DNA of 64,000 nucleotides, from positions 310,001 to 374,000 of the forward strand of contig NZ_JACJPP010000013.1 in assembly GCF_014696135.1 (NCBI RefSeq), read 5' to 3'. Numbering within the stretch: position 1 is the first letter of the stretch; every line of letters starts with the position of its first letter. This document shows positions 53,803 through 62,885 of this stretch, one piece after another. The notes beneath the pieces are model-generated. The model searched no databases and was not told the origin of the DNA. It saw only the letters and a program-made list of their open reading frames with translations. The stretch comes from Nodosilinea sp. FACHB-141 (lineage in GTDB: Bacteria; Cyanobacteriota; Cyanobacteriia; Phormidesmidales; Phormidesmidaceae). Made by a program: the position numbers and the translations under genes.

Positions 53803-54444
53803 TCACGCTCCCGCGTTGGCAGCGGCCATAGACATTGCAAAGGCTCTACCTGCTGCCCGATATTTTTCAACATCCTTTGGGGTCGCCGGTTGGCAATCGG
53901 CGGTATCGCCATATAACGTGCTGAACTCTCGATGCCAACCAGCAAATTCGAGCACGATACCGTCCGGGTCTTGAAAATAAATCGAACTCACAAAGGTTTG
54001 GTCATTGACCTGATCTGAGGCCTGCATCGGCGAGTTATCGTGGTGAATTACCGGACTAACCTGCACACCCTTTTCGATCAGTTTTTGTCGATAGGCCTCG
54101 ATGTTCTCCGCCGGCACGTTAAAGGCGAAATGATTCATTGATCCATGTGATGAGACTAGGGAAGCTGGATCGCCAAAATCAACTGCCATATCAAGACTGC
54201 CGCGAGGATTTGAAAGGCCGGGTTGGCGATCGGCTGCTTCGGAGAACCAAAAGAAGGCAATGCACTCGCCTTCACCCATGTCGAAGAAGAAGTGCTGCCC
54301 AAGACCGGCTGGCAGGTCAAAGGCTTTGACAAGCTTCATACCGAGCACGTTGGTGTAAAAAACAACTGTGCGTTCCATGTCTTTGCAAACCAGGGCGACA
54401 TGGTTTAGACCCATAATTTTGAATTCAGAATTTGTGTTCTGCAT
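53803..54444 (-). CDS. Glyoxalase/bleomycin-resistance (VOC) family protein
   Basis: A 213-residue VOC dioxygenase-like protein. I start at MQNTNSEFKIMGL (54444), with AGGAG nine bases upstream; the frame is open further back. Key segments are LNHVALVCKDMERTVVFYTN and VLGMKLVKAF, HFFFDMGEGECIAFFWF, MNHFAFNVPAENIEAYRQKL, and SIYFQDPDGIVLEFAGW. The paired His/Glu positions (NHVAL, NHFAF and LEFAG) give a plausible metal site. The C-terminal ~30 residues (DVEKYRAAGRAFAMSMAAA) are an extra helix. Substrate unknown; related proteins include ring-cleaving dioxygenases and glyoxalase I. Confidence 0.87.
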   Translation of the reverse strand: MQNTNSEFKIMGLNHVALVCKDMERTVVFYTNVLGMKLVKAFDLPAGLGQHFFFDMGEGECIAFFWFSEAADRQPGLSNPRGSLDMAVDFGDPASLVSSHGSMNHFAFNVPAENIEAYRQKLIEKGVQVSPVIHHDNSPMQASDQVNDQTFVSSIYFQDPDGIVLEFAGWHREFSTLYGDTADCQPATPKDVEKYRAAGRAFAMSMAAANAGA

Positions 54445-54616
54445 CAGATAGTTCTCCTGCATAGTTGGGGCTGTACTGTGCTGTTCGGAATGTCGTTGAT
54501 AGCAAGTTCTTTGCAATATCTGTTCTGAACCTGGGCATTCAGGTTTGAGTGGAGCAGTGTCCCCAGAAAGGTGCGGGGACACTACTTAAGGCATGAGTCA
54601 TCTACAAAACCACAAC

Positions 54617-55159
54617 CTAGTAAGCGAGCGCGAACCCTAGATGTTCCCGCCTCAGCTCATCAGAACTGACGGCACTTTTTTCCAGGTTTTCCTGTTGCAG
54701 CTGCTCGAAATCAACCGCGTTGGATTTCTCCAGGTTCTCGAGACGCAGGCGCTCGAAGTCAACAGCACTTTTTTCGAGGTTTTCCTGGCGCAGCTGCTTG
54801 AAATCAATCACGTTGGATTTCTCTAGGTTCTCGCGACGGACGCTGTCAAAGTCAATGGCACTTTTCTCGAGGTTTTCCTGGCGTAACCGATCGAAGTTAA
54901 CCGCGTTAGATTTCTCCAGATTCTCGCGACGAGTGCGATCGAAGTTAACAGCATCTTTGTCGAGGTTTTCCTGGCGCAGCTGATCGAAGTCAACCGCGCT
55001 AGATTTCTCCAGGTTCTCGCGACGAGTGCGGTCAAAATCAACAGCACTTTTCTCGAGGTTTTCCTGGCGCAGCTGGTCGAAGTTAACCGCATAGGCTGCG
55101 GGAGCAATCGCGATCGCAGCAACGGAGGCAGCTAGTATAGATAGTGCAAAGCGTTTCAT
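54617..55159 (-). CDS. Exported protein made of ten 15/16-residue NFDQLRQENLEKS-type repeats
   Basis: A 180-residue protein. A signal peptide (MKRFALSILAASVAAIAIAP, cleavage near AAYA) is followed, from residue 25 to the end, by ten tandem repeats of consensus AVxFDxLRxENLEKS(N/S). Repeats alternate between 15 residues (QLRQENLEKS) and 16 residues (RTRRENLEKSN), so the true unit is a 31-residue double repeat, 93 bp of DNA. The residue pattern suggests a charged amphipathic helix. The last repeat decays to SSDELRREHLGFALAY. No enzyme motif or known family is evident; it probably forms a rod or coiled coil in the periplasm or at the cell surface. The gene is alone; a palindromic site lies ~210 bp upstream. 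Confidence 0.82.
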   Translation of the reverse strand: MKRFALSILAASVAAIAIAPAAYAVNFDQLRQENLEKSAVDFDRTRRENLEKSSAVDFDQLRQENLDKDAVNFDRTRRENLEKSNAVNFDRLRQENLEKSAIDFDSVRRENLEKSNVIDFKQLRQENLEKSAVDFERLRLENLEKSNAVDFEQLQQENLEKSAVSSDELRREHLGFALAY

Positions 55160-55449
55160 AAATTTGGCTCCTTGGGGGCTAAATAAATCAGTTCAGGTGT
55201 AGCTATCGAACTGAGTCATCTATCAGGTTGGTTCCACCCTAAAGGTCGAGGCGTTACTAAACCGTTCCAGAGCGTTCCAGCAGCGTTCTGTCAGACTGGC
55301 TAGGGGTAAACAGCAGTGAATACAAGGCGTTATCGCCGTCACTAGTTCAGTCAAAACATTGCAAAATATAAACGTTCGAACATTTGAACGTTTTCAAAGA
55401 TGCCTAATGTCCCAAATAACGGGGCGACGGCTATAGCTGTGAAGTTGAT
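55160..55449. promoter_or_regulatory. Palindromic operator-like site (55370-55393)
   Basis: AAACGTTC at 55370-55377 and GAACGTTT at 55386-55393 form an inverted repeat with an 8-bp spacer, which itself completes a GTTCGAAC palindrome. It lies in the 290-bp gap between the end of the STAND gene and the start of the repeat-protein gene, where a regulator could bind. The protein that binds is unknown. Confidence 0.4.
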
Positions 55450-58400
55450 CTATTGCAGCAGGGTTTGATAAATCCGCTGAGTGTCAGCGCTGGGGTCGAG
55501 GCCCAACTCATCCTGCAAGACCTGCATGCACTGGTGATAGATCTGAATGGCCGTGGCGCGATCGCCGTTCTGGCGGTGGAGCTGCATCAGCGCTTGGTAG
55601 GTCGATTCGCGCAGGGGGTCGGTTTGCAGCAGCATCTGGCCGTAGCGAATGGCTTGAGGGTACTGCTGCTGCTGCTGAAGTACAGCAATGAGCCGATCTA
55701 GCGCCTCTAGGTAGCGCTGGTGGAGGCGTTCTCGGGCCTGCGCTAGCCACTCGTAATCTAGCTGGGGCAGCAGGGCACCGCTGTAGTGGGCGATCGCCGT
55801 TTCTAGGTCGTGCTGCTGATTAGCCCTATCTTCGGCTGGGGCAGCCTCGGCGCGGTCTAGGGCAGCTTCAAAGGCGGCCACGTCGAGACTAAAGCTAGAC
55901 CCTGATTTCCACTGCACCAGCTGAGCCTCAATGTGCAAAAACGAGTCTGGCTCAGGCAGCGCCTGCCGCAGGTTGTAGAGATCTTTGCGCAGGGCCGTGC
56001 GGGCCTGAGCTTCACCGAGATCTGGGTAGAGACAGTAAGCCATCTGCTGGCGTCGGTGGGGGCTCTGGGGGTGAAGCACCAGGTAAGCCAATAGGGCCTG
56101 CGATCGCTCGCTAGTGACGGCCACGACCTCGCCGCTATAGCGAAGGCTGAAGCCGTCAAAAAGCTGTATTTGTAGACCGGTTACCGGAACTGAGATTGGG
56201 GCGCTCCCACCCACCTCTGATCGCCTCGGGGTCAAGGACGCGCCGATGATTGAGGACTCAGCAACCGGTCCTCTCCATCCCAGGGTAGGGTCGTAGCCGG
56301 TGAGGTGGCTAGGAAAGCTGGCGGTTTCCCATAGTGAGTCGGCAGCGGGTTGGCCTGAAGCAGCAGGCGGCGCAGGCGGTAGCTCAGGGGGCGAGGCATA
56401 GTCAACGGCCCCTAATTCCTTCAGCACCGCCAGCTGACCGGCAGTGAGCCCCTGGACTCCGGTAATTACCATGCCTTCGTAGGGGCGCTCGGGCTGGAGC
56501 GATCGCACCTCCTCACCAGTGGCGCAGCGCCAGAGTTTGATCATGCCGTCGTTGCTGCTGCTGGCCAGGGTTTGCCCATCGGCGCTAAAAGCTACGGCCT
56601 GCACCTGGTTAGTGTGGCCGCCCAGGACGCGCAGTACCGATCCGGTCTCAATGTCCCAAAGTCTGATGGTAGAGTCGCCGCTGGCGCTGGCCAGAATTGG
56701 CTCAACTGGGCTAAACACGACCGATTGCACCTGACTGCGGTGGCCCCTAAAGACCTGCAACAGTTCACCGCTGGCGCTATCCCACAGGCGAATGGTCTGG
56801 TCGGCACCACCGCTGGCCAACCATCGGCCGTTGGGGTGCCAGGCGACGGTGAGCAGCCACTTGTCGTGGCCCTGCAACAGCCGTAGTTGCTCGCCGGTTT
56901 CGGTATGCCAAAGCCGCAGGGTTTCGTCATCGCCGCCACTGGCTAGCAGGGGCTGCACCGGGTTCCAGGCCACCGATCGCACCTTGTTTGTATGGCCGCT
57001 TAACACCCGCAGGCACTGACCAGTGGCTACCTGCCACAGCCGAATGGTGCAGTCGGCACTGCCGCTGGCCAGCCACTGACTGGTGGGGTCCCAGGCGAGG
57101 GAACGCACCGAGTCGGTATGGCCCCGCAAGATTTGGCTGGTTCTTTCCCGCGGAGACTGGGCGATCGCTCCTTGCCACAGGCGAATCGTTTTGTCGGTGC
57201 TGCTACTAGCCAGGGTGCCGCCATCGGGGCTGAACTGAGCGGCGCGCACCCAGAGACTGTGACCCGACAGGGTCGCCAGGGTTTCCCCGGTCTGCCAGTT
57301 CCAGAGGCGCACTAGGCCGTCTAGGCTACCACTTACTAACCAAGGCTGGTGGGGATGAAAAGCGACCGCAAAGATCTGGTTGGTGAACCCCCGCAGGGTT
57401 TTAAGGCAGTGACCGGTTTGCACGTCCCAAAATTTCAGGGTTTGGTCATCTCCCCCACTGGCCAACTGCGGCTGGTTAAAGGCCACGGCCCACACCCAGT
57501 CGTGGTGGTCGCGCAGGGTTCGCAGCGCGTTGCCCGATGGGATCTCCCACAGTTTGATGGTCTGATCAGCGCTGCTGCTAGCCAACAGCTGGCCGTCGGC
57601 GCTAAAGTCTACGGCGAGAACGGGTTGACTGTGGCCATACAGGGTGAGAAGGCCGGTTTGGGTAGCCACATCCCACAGCCGAATTGTTTTATCGGAGCTG
57701 CCGCTGGCCAGGGTTTTGCTATCCCCATGCCAGGCCAGCGTCCAGATGCGATCGCGATGGCCCTCCAGAGTGCCCAAGCAGCTGCCCGTGGCGGCATCCC
57801 AAAGTTTCACCGTGCAGTCAGAGCTGCCGCTGGCTAGGTAGGTGCCGTCTGGGCTATAGGCCACGGCGCGCACCGGAGCGCTGTGGCCCACAAGGGTCGC
57901 CACGGCGTTGCCAGTGTGGGTATCCCACAGTTTGAGGGTGCCGTCGTGGCTACCGCTGGCCAGCTGCCCCTGGGGATGAAAGGCGATCGCCTGCACATAG
58001 TTGGTGTGGCCCGAGAGGGTCAGCATCGCCTGGCCCGTGGTGATGTCCCACAGGTGAATCATGGCATCGTCGCCGCCGCTGGCCAGGGTGCGCCCATCGG
58101 GGCTAAAGGCCACCGCCTTGGCCCAGTCGGTGTGCCCCTGTACGGTGAGAAGCAGCTGATAGTCGGCCAGTCGCCACACCCGTAGCCCACCGTTGCTGTC
58201 TCCAGCCGCCAGTAGGGTGCGGTCTGGGCTATAGGCTATAGATAAAATGCTGCTAAAGGTCTGACTAAAGACCGTGTGAATAAAATGGGCCTGGGTAAAA
58301 TTGACCCGGTGCAGCTTGGCCTTAGGTAGACAGGCGTGGCGCAGGCTGAGGTGAGAAAAATCGTAGCCGGCCAAGTCAAGGCCAAGCTGAGCACAGAGAT

Positions 58401-59724
58401 TGATCAGGTTGCCGCCCCCATAGCCCGGCATCTGTGTTTCGCGGCCGCGCACACTCTCCAGCAGCAGCAGAATTTGCTGCTCTAAAGCCGATTCAGAGCT
58501 AAAGGTTTGGCTCAGCTGACGGGCGATCGGCTGCAATATCAACCGCCTCTGACTGTCGCGCAGGTAGTCATTGACGGTGGTTTTGAGCAGGGCATGGCGC
58601 AGAAACAGAACTGGCTCGACGCTAGCCAACTCGTGGGAAATCTGCTCAATTAGCTGGTCGCTCACGTACTCCATCACCACGGGCTGCTGACTGTAGCGCC
58701 CCGACTGAGTCTCAATCAGGCTTCTCCAGCGCAGTGACTCTAGAACTTCTAGCACCTGTGGGCGAGAGGCCGGGGGCTGAATATCGGCAACCAGCTCTGA
58801 AATCGAAGTCCAATCGCGGTTGATGGCCAGCCAGTACATAACCGTTCGCTCTAGCTCAGACAGCCGCCGAAACTGCTGATCGAGCAGGCGCTGCAACCCG
58901 TTAAAAATAACGGTCTCTTCGGCTAGAAACTCGGCAATGTCTCCGTCGAACAGGCTCTGTATCGAGGTAGCGACAATTTTTAAGGCCAGGGGGCTGTTGC
59001 CGTAGCGGTGGGTCAGCTGACGCTTTTCGGCGTCTGAGCCGGTTAGCCCTTTGGCCTCACACAGGGCAAGGGCCGCTTCTAGGGAGCCTGTCAGCAGGTG
59101 CGATCGCACCGGCAACTCGTTACCGGCCAACATCCCCACCACAGCGGGTTGCTCTCGACTGGTCAGTACCACACAGCTTTGGTGGCGGGTTTCTGCCACA
59201 AGCTGCAGCAGGTCGCCATAGTCTTCGTAGCCATCGCGAAAATAGCCCGCTCGTTCCCCCTCGTGCAACAGGGTTTCCATGTTGTCGAGCAGCAGCAGAC
59301 ACCGGGTCTGACGCAGCCAGTAGAGCAGCTGTTTTAGCGTGCCTCGGGTATCGTGCTGGTCAGAGACAAACCCCACCAAATCTTCGAGCAGTTCATCGAG
59401 TCTGGGGGCGTGGCGTAGCGATCGCCAAATAATTCTCTCAAAGGGTGCCTGGGGTAGGTCTACTAGGGTTTCGACCAGCTTGGCCGTCAGCGTAGTTTTG
59501 CCGATGCCGCCCATGCCCAATACCGCGACCAGGCGACAGCCATCGTCAACTACCCATCGCGACAGGGTGGCGATCTCCACCTCACGACCGAAGAAAACCG
59601 AGACATCTGGAGCCTCGCCCCAGTCGATGGCGGGTCTCGAACTTAGAGGACTTTTCACTACGCGGCCCTGGGATTGGGTAGCGATCGCTGTATCCGTAGC
59701 CCAGTTCTGCGATCGCCCGATCAA
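55450..59724 (-). CDS. NB-ARC / WD40 / SARP-type STAND regulator
   Basis: A 1424-residue STAND protein. After a short N-terminus, the NB-ARC NTPase (about 40-330) begins DWGEAPDVSVFFGRE and has Walker A GMGGIGKTT, Walker B CLLLLDNMETLL, VLTSREQP and GNSPLALKIVA. A helical linker with pentapeptide-like LDLAGYDFSHLSLRHACL follows. Fourteen WD40 repeats (about 490-1085; for example GHTDWAKAVAFSPDG with LASGGDDAMIHLWD) make two seven-bladed propellers. The C-terminus (about 1165-1424) is a SARP-type winged helix (SERSQALLAYLVLHPQSPH, TALRKDLYNLRQAL) plus a bacterial transcriptional activation TPR domain. The first available start is TTG 59724, with no clear ribosome-binding site and a stop two codons before it; GTG at codon 23 is an alternative. 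Ligand and targets are unknown. Confidence 0.88.
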   Translation of the reverse strand: MIGRSQNWATDTAIATQSQGRVVKSPLSSRPAIDWGEAPDVSVFFGREVEIATLSRWVVDDGCRLVAVLGMGGIGKTTLTAKLVETLVDLPQAPFERIIWRSLRHAPRLDELLEDLVGFVSDQHDTRGTLKQLLYWLRQTRCLLLLDNMETLLHEGERAGYFRDGYEDYGDLLQLVAETRHQSCVVLTSREQPAVVGMLAGNELPVRSHLLTGSLEAALALCEAKGLTGSDAEKRQLTHRYGNSPLALKIVATSIQSLFDGDIAEFLAEETVIFNGLQRLLDQQFRRLSELERTVMYWLAINRDWTSISELVADIQPPASRPQVLEVLESLRWRSLIETQSGRYSQQPVVMEYVSDQLIEQISHELASVEPVLFLRHALLKTTVNDYLRDSQRRLILQPIARQLSQTFSSESALEQQILLLLESVRGRETQMPGYGGGNLINLCAQLGLDLAGYDFSHLSLRHACLPKAKLHRVNFTQAHFIHTVFSQTFSSILSIAYSPDRTLLAAGDSNGGLRVWRLADYQLLLTVQGHTDWAKAVAFSPDGRTLASGGDDAMIHLWDITTGQAMLTLSGHTNYVQAIAFHPQGQLASGSHDGTLKLWDTHTGNAVATLVGHSAPVRAVAYSPDGTYLASGSSDCTVKLWDAATGSCLGTLEGHRDRIWTLAWHGDSKTLASGSSDKTIRLWDVATQTGLLTLYGHSQPVLAVDFSADGQLLASSSADQTIKLWEIPSGNALRTLRDHHDWVWAVAFNQPQLASGGDDQTLKFWDVQTGHCLKTLRGFTNQIFAVAFHPHQPWLVSGSLDGLVRLWNWQTGETLATLSGHSLWVRAAQFSPDGGTLASSSTDKTIRLWQGAIAQSPRERTSQILRGHTDSVRSLAWDPTSQWLASGSADCTIRLWQVATGQCLRVLSGHTNKVRSVAWNPVQPLLASGGDDETLRLWHTETGEQLRLLQGHDKWLLTVAWHPNGRWLASGGADQTIRLWDSASGELLQVFRGHRSQVQSVVFSPVEPILASASGDSTIRLWDIETGSVLRVLGGHTNQVQAVAFSADGQTLASSSNDGMIKLWRCATGEEVRSLQPERPYEGMVITGVQGLTAGQLAVLKELGAVDYASPPELPPAPPAASGQPAADSLWETASFPSHLTGYDPTLGWRGPVAESSIIGASLTPRRSEVGGSAPISVPVTGLQIQLFDGFSLRYSGEVVAVTSERSQALLAYLVLHPQSPHRRQQMAYCLYPDLGEAQARTALRKDLYNLRQALPEPDSFLHIEAQLVQWKSGSSFSLDVAAFEAALDRAEAAPAEDRANQQHDLETAIAHYSGALLPQLDYEWLAQARERLHQRYLEALDRLIAVLQQQQQYPQAIRYGQMLLQTDPLRESTYQALMQLHRQNGDRATAIQIYHQCMQVLQDELGLDPSADTQRIYQTLLQ

Positions 59725-59879
59725 GACTCATGGAGATCGTTAGACCTGCGCCTACTGCAATTATATAAGTGGAGCGAGAACCCGAGACTGCCCTGCCCCG
59801 CCCCCCAGCGCTGGCTAGCTGGCCAAAGATTCTGGCTGGCGCGGAGGCTCGGTGTCACTGCCCAGCTAGCGGCCTAGCC

Positions 59880-60896
59880 CTATCCCCAGCCCGTCAACAC
59901 CAGCTTGCCAATCGTCCGCCCCGACTCGATTTGGGCGTGGGCCTGGCGCAGGTTGGCGGCATTGATCGGCGAGAGCGTTTGCCCCAAGGAGGTGCGAATT
60001 GTCTTGGCATCGATCAGCGCTGCAACCTCGTCGAGCAGGTGGCCCTGGTCGGCCATGTCGGCGGTTTGGTACATCGAGCGGGTAAACATAAACTCCCAGG
60101 CGAAGGTGACGCTTTTGCTCTTCAGCAGGTTGAGGTCTAGCGGGTCGGTGTTTTCGACAATGCCAACGATTTTGCCCTGGGGGCGAATCAACTCGGCCAT
60201 CACGCCCCAGTAGGCGTCGGTATTGCTGAAGTTGGCAATGAAATCGACCTCACGGTGACCGAGCTGGGCCATTTCTTCGATCAGCGCATCGCTGTAGTCG
60301 ACGCTGTGGTCAGCCCCTAGCCCTCTCACCCAGGCCTGCGACTGGGGTCGCGACGCGGTAGCAATCACCACCAACCCGGCCAGTTTAGCTAGCTGAATGG
60401 CGATCGACCCCACCCCCCCGGCCCCGCCAATGATCAAAATCGACTGGCCCTGGTTTCCCCCATCGCGATCAATGCCCAGGCGGGTAAACAGGGCTTCCCA
60501 GGCGGTGATAGTGGTCAGGGGCAGAGCGGCGGCCTCAGCGAAGGAGAGGGTCTGGGGCATAGCCCCGACAATGCGCTCATCCACCAGCTGAAACTCGGCA
60601 TTGGAGCCGGGGCGGGTGATATCTCCGGCATAGTAGACCGCATCGCCGGGCTTGAAGCGCGTCACCGCATCGCCGACGCTTTCCACCACCCCGGCAGCAT
60701 CGTAGCCCAGCACCTTAGGATTATCTTCGACTTTGTCTTTGGGAGCGCGCACCTTGGCGTCTACTGGGTTGACAGAGACGGCCTCTACGCGAACCAGCAG
60801 ATCATGGCCGGTGGGGCTGGGCTTAGGCAGTCTGGCGTCGAAGAGCGATTCTGGGTCGCCAATGGGCAAATAGTGGGTGAGGGCAACAGCTTTCAT
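59880..60896 (-). CDS. Zinc-independent quinone oxidoreductase-like MDR enzyme
   Basis: A 338-residue medium-chain dehydrogenase/reductase. The N-terminal GroES-like domain has VRVEAVSVNPVDAKVRAPK (no zinc-ligand Cys), the central Rossmann fold has ILIIGGAGGVGSIAIQLAKL, and GLGADHSVDYSDA follows. This matches the ZADH/quinone oxidoreductase branch (zinc-type alcohol dehydrogenase-like, NADPH-dependent), which reduces quinones or enones. The length is typical. The substrate is unknown. It is the next gene upstream of the STAND regulator on the same strand, 155 bp away, and has its own spacing. Confidence 0.92.
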   Translation of the reverse strand: MKAVALTHYLPIGDPESLFDARLPKPSPTGHDLLVRVEAVSVNPVDAKVRAPKDKVEDNPKVLGYDAAGVVESVGDAVTRFKPGDAVYYAGDITRPGSNAEFQLVDERIVGAMPQTLSFAEAAALPLTTITAWEALFTRLGIDRDGGNQGQSILIIGGAGGVGSIAIQLAKLAGLVVIATASRPQSQAWVRGLGADHSVDYSDALIEEMAQLGHREVDFIANFSNTDAYWGVMAELIRPQGKIVGIVENTDPLDLNLLKSKSVTFAWEFMFTRSMYQTADMADQGHLLDEVAALIDAKTIRTSLGQTLSPINAANLRQAHAQIESGRTIGKLVLTGWG

Positions 60897-61446
60897 AGAG
60901 AATTGAGCGCTCGCTGCGCGCAGATGCAGAGCAAAGGGTCCGTCCCTAGGATAAGCCGGTTTTTAGGGGACTAAGGTTTGGAGGCCGCCAGTCATCGGCT
61001 GGAATAGTGATTCGCAAAGCCTCTCCGTTGGCACAGGCGCTCTAGAGCAAAACTAACTAGACTGAGCTTGAAAGGGCGGAAAAGGGCGATCGCCCTATCT
61101 CCTAAGGCTGATTTACCGAATCTTTTGGGAAATAAGCCCAAAAAGGGGGAACAATAGCCCGGTGCTGATGGTCTCGTAACCAAAAGCGCAGCGTTTCTCC
61201 CATAGGTTCCCGTGCATTTACCACTTGGCTCGGCTAAACATCAAACCCCATTCCCAGGGTTTTGCGAATAATTTGCCCCAAGCTGTTGGTTCTACCGGAG
61301 ATGCTTCGGTAGAGCAACCCGTTTCTATAGCGCTGCCTCTGACTCGCTCTAGCTAGTTTTGGGGCCATTTTGCTATGGATAACGCCCATTTCTATTGTCC
61401 TTCTATTGACTCTGTTAACACCCCGCTTTTCTAGGAATCACTGAGT
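60897..61446. promoter_or_regulatory. Intergenic region with 5'-leader hairpin upstream of SLH gene 2
   Basis: About 550 bp. A hairpin formed by GTTG(61285-61288)+TCTACCG(61291-61297) and CGGTAGA(61307-61313)+CAAC(61315-61318) lies 130-160 bp before the SLH start, so it is probably in the mRNA leader. No protein gene is convincing: a 63-codon minus-strand frame at 60992-61183 has no family resemblance. Confidence 0.4.
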
Positions 61447-62730
61447 ATGAGCACCGTACTGAATCTATCTGCCAAGACCACTGCCTTCGTGGCCCTGGGT
61501 TCTGTAGCGTTTATGGGGTTGGCGCTGCCTGCCACCGCCCAAACCGCCGAGTTTACTGATGTTGGTTCGGGCTACTGGGCGCGGCCCTTTATTGAGACCC
61601 TTGCCGCTGAGCAAATCATCGCCGGGTTCCCCGACGGCACCTTTCGCCCCGACCAGCCGGTGACCCGCGCCCAGTTTGCCGCCATTGTGCGCAATGCCTT
61701 CGACCAGCCCCTCGATCGCACCGCGCCTCGCTTCAGCGATGTCTCTAGCAACTACTGGGCTAGCGCTGCGATCGCAGACGCCTACGGTCAGGGCTTTCTC
61801 TCGGGCTATCCCAACGGCGCTTTCCAGCCTGAGCAGCAAATTCCTCGGGTGCAGGCCCTAGTTGCTCTGGCCAACGGCCTCGACTACAGCCCTCGGGGCT
61901 CTGTCAACGAAGTGTTGGGTGTCTACCGCGATCGCGGTCAAATTCCTAGCTATGGCGAAGGGCCAGTGGCGGCTGCCACCGAAAACCGACTGGTGGTCAA
62001 CTACCCCAACGTAGACACCCTGCAGCCCCAGCGCACCGCTACCCGAGCTGATGTGGCGGCCTTTATCTACCAGGCACTAGTAGCCCAGGGCCGCGTGCCC
62101 GCGCTGCAAGCTGGGCAAAACGCCAACAGCTATATCGTGGGAGTCGGCACCGGCACTGGCACTGGCACCGGCACCGGTACTGGTACCGGCACTGGAACTT
62201 CCACCAGCTCGCCCCGCCTAGTACCCAGCGGCACTGAGCTAGCAGTGCGCTACCCCAACAGCAGCGCCGATGTGGATATTGTGGTAGCCCCTGGCCAAAC
62301 CGTTGCCACTAGCCTGCAAACTACCGAGCCGATTCGCAATAGCCAGGGTCAGGTGCTGGTTCCTGCGGGCAGCACCATTGTGGGCCGCATCGTGCCGGTA
62401 GAAATTCGTGGTTCCTCAATCACAGCGGCTAAGTTTGTCGCCGACAACCTCACGATCAACGGCCGCACCTACAGCCTCAACGCCGAGTCCAGCGCGATCG
62501 CTGCCACCAACAGCGTCAGCGGCGGCACCCTGCAAGGGGCGCTAATTACCGGTGCAGCCGAGTCGATTTTGGGTAGGATTACTGGCAATAGCGGCCTGGG
62601 CAGCGTGGTTGGGGCCGTCATCAACGGCGACAACCAGGTCACCTCTAACAGCGCAGTAGTGGTCATTAGCCCCAGCGATCTCGACCTCACCCTGCGCTCT
62701 GACCTGACGGTAGACGCGATCGCCAACTAA
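61447..62730 (+). CDS. SLH-domain protein with Gly-Thr linker
   Basis: A 427-residue exported protein paralogous to 18484-19719. The signal peptide runs to about ATAQT. Three SLH repeats follow: FTDVGSGYWARPFIETL with GFPDGTFRPDQPVTRAQ, FSDVSSNYWASAAIADAYGQ with LSGYPNGAFQPEQ, and YRDRGQIPSYGEGPVAAAT with LQPQRTATRADVAAFIY. A pure Gly-Thr run (about residues 234-251), encoded by GGCACC-type hexamers at 62147-62195, leads into a beta-rich and Gly/Ala-rich C-terminal domain (GTLQGALITGAAESILGRI). SLH domains bind cell-wall polymer, so an outer-envelope location is expected. Its stop lies in a strong terminator-like hairpin. Confidence 0.88.
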   Translation: MSTVLNLSAKTTAFVALGSVAFMGLALPATAQTAEFTDVGSGYWARPFIETLAAEQIIAGFPDGTFRPDQPVTRAQFAAIVRNAFDQPLDRTAPRFSDVSSNYWASAAIADAYGQGFLSGYPNGAFQPEQQIPRVQALVALANGLDYSPRGSVNEVLGVYRDRGQIPSYGEGPVAAATENRLVVNYPNVDTLQPQRTATRADVAAFIYQALVAQGRVPALQAGQNANSYIVGVGTGTGTGTGTGTGTGTGTSTSSPRLVPSGTELAVRYPNSSADVDIVVAPGQTVATSLQTTEPIRNSQGQVLVPAGSTIVGRIVPVEIRGSSITAAKFVADNLTINGRTYSLNAESSAIAATNSVSGGTLQGALITGAAESILGRITGNSGLGSVVGAVINGDNQVTSNSAVVVISPSDLDLTLRSDLTVDAIAN

Positions 62731-62753
62731 TAGGCTTGAAAGCCTATTAGTTG
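62724..62753 (+). terminator. Stem-loop spanning the stop codon of SLH gene 2
   Basis: CAACTAATAGGCTT (62724-62737) pairs exactly with AAGCCTATTAGTTG (62740-62753) around a 2-nt loop. The TAA stop (62728-62730) is inside the stem. No T-run follows, but the 14-bp stem is perfect. Confidence 0.65.
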
Positions 62754-62815
62754 TTGGCTCAGTAGATTACAAAGTCCCCGCAGCCCACCCTGCGGGAAGC
62801 AAGCTACACCCCCAA

Positions 62816-62885
62816 CCCCTCTCCTAGAGAGGAGAGGGGAGCCGGAAGCAAACTTCAAAGTCCCTCTCCCAGCTTGGGAGAGGGA
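62816..62885. repeat. Pair of CCCTCTCC/GGAGAGGG interspersed palindromes
   Basis: CCCCTCTCC/GGAGAGGGG with a 6-nt loop (62816-62839), then TCCCTCTCCC/GGGAGAGGGA with a 5-nt loop (62861-62885). Same family as 33335-33390. It lies between the SLH gene and the convergent cupin gene. Confidence 0.75.

Noticed and set aside
60992-61183. 63-codon minus-strand frame upstream of SLH gene 2
   Set aside because: No similarity, no ribosome-binding site, and it lies in the likely leader or promoter region.
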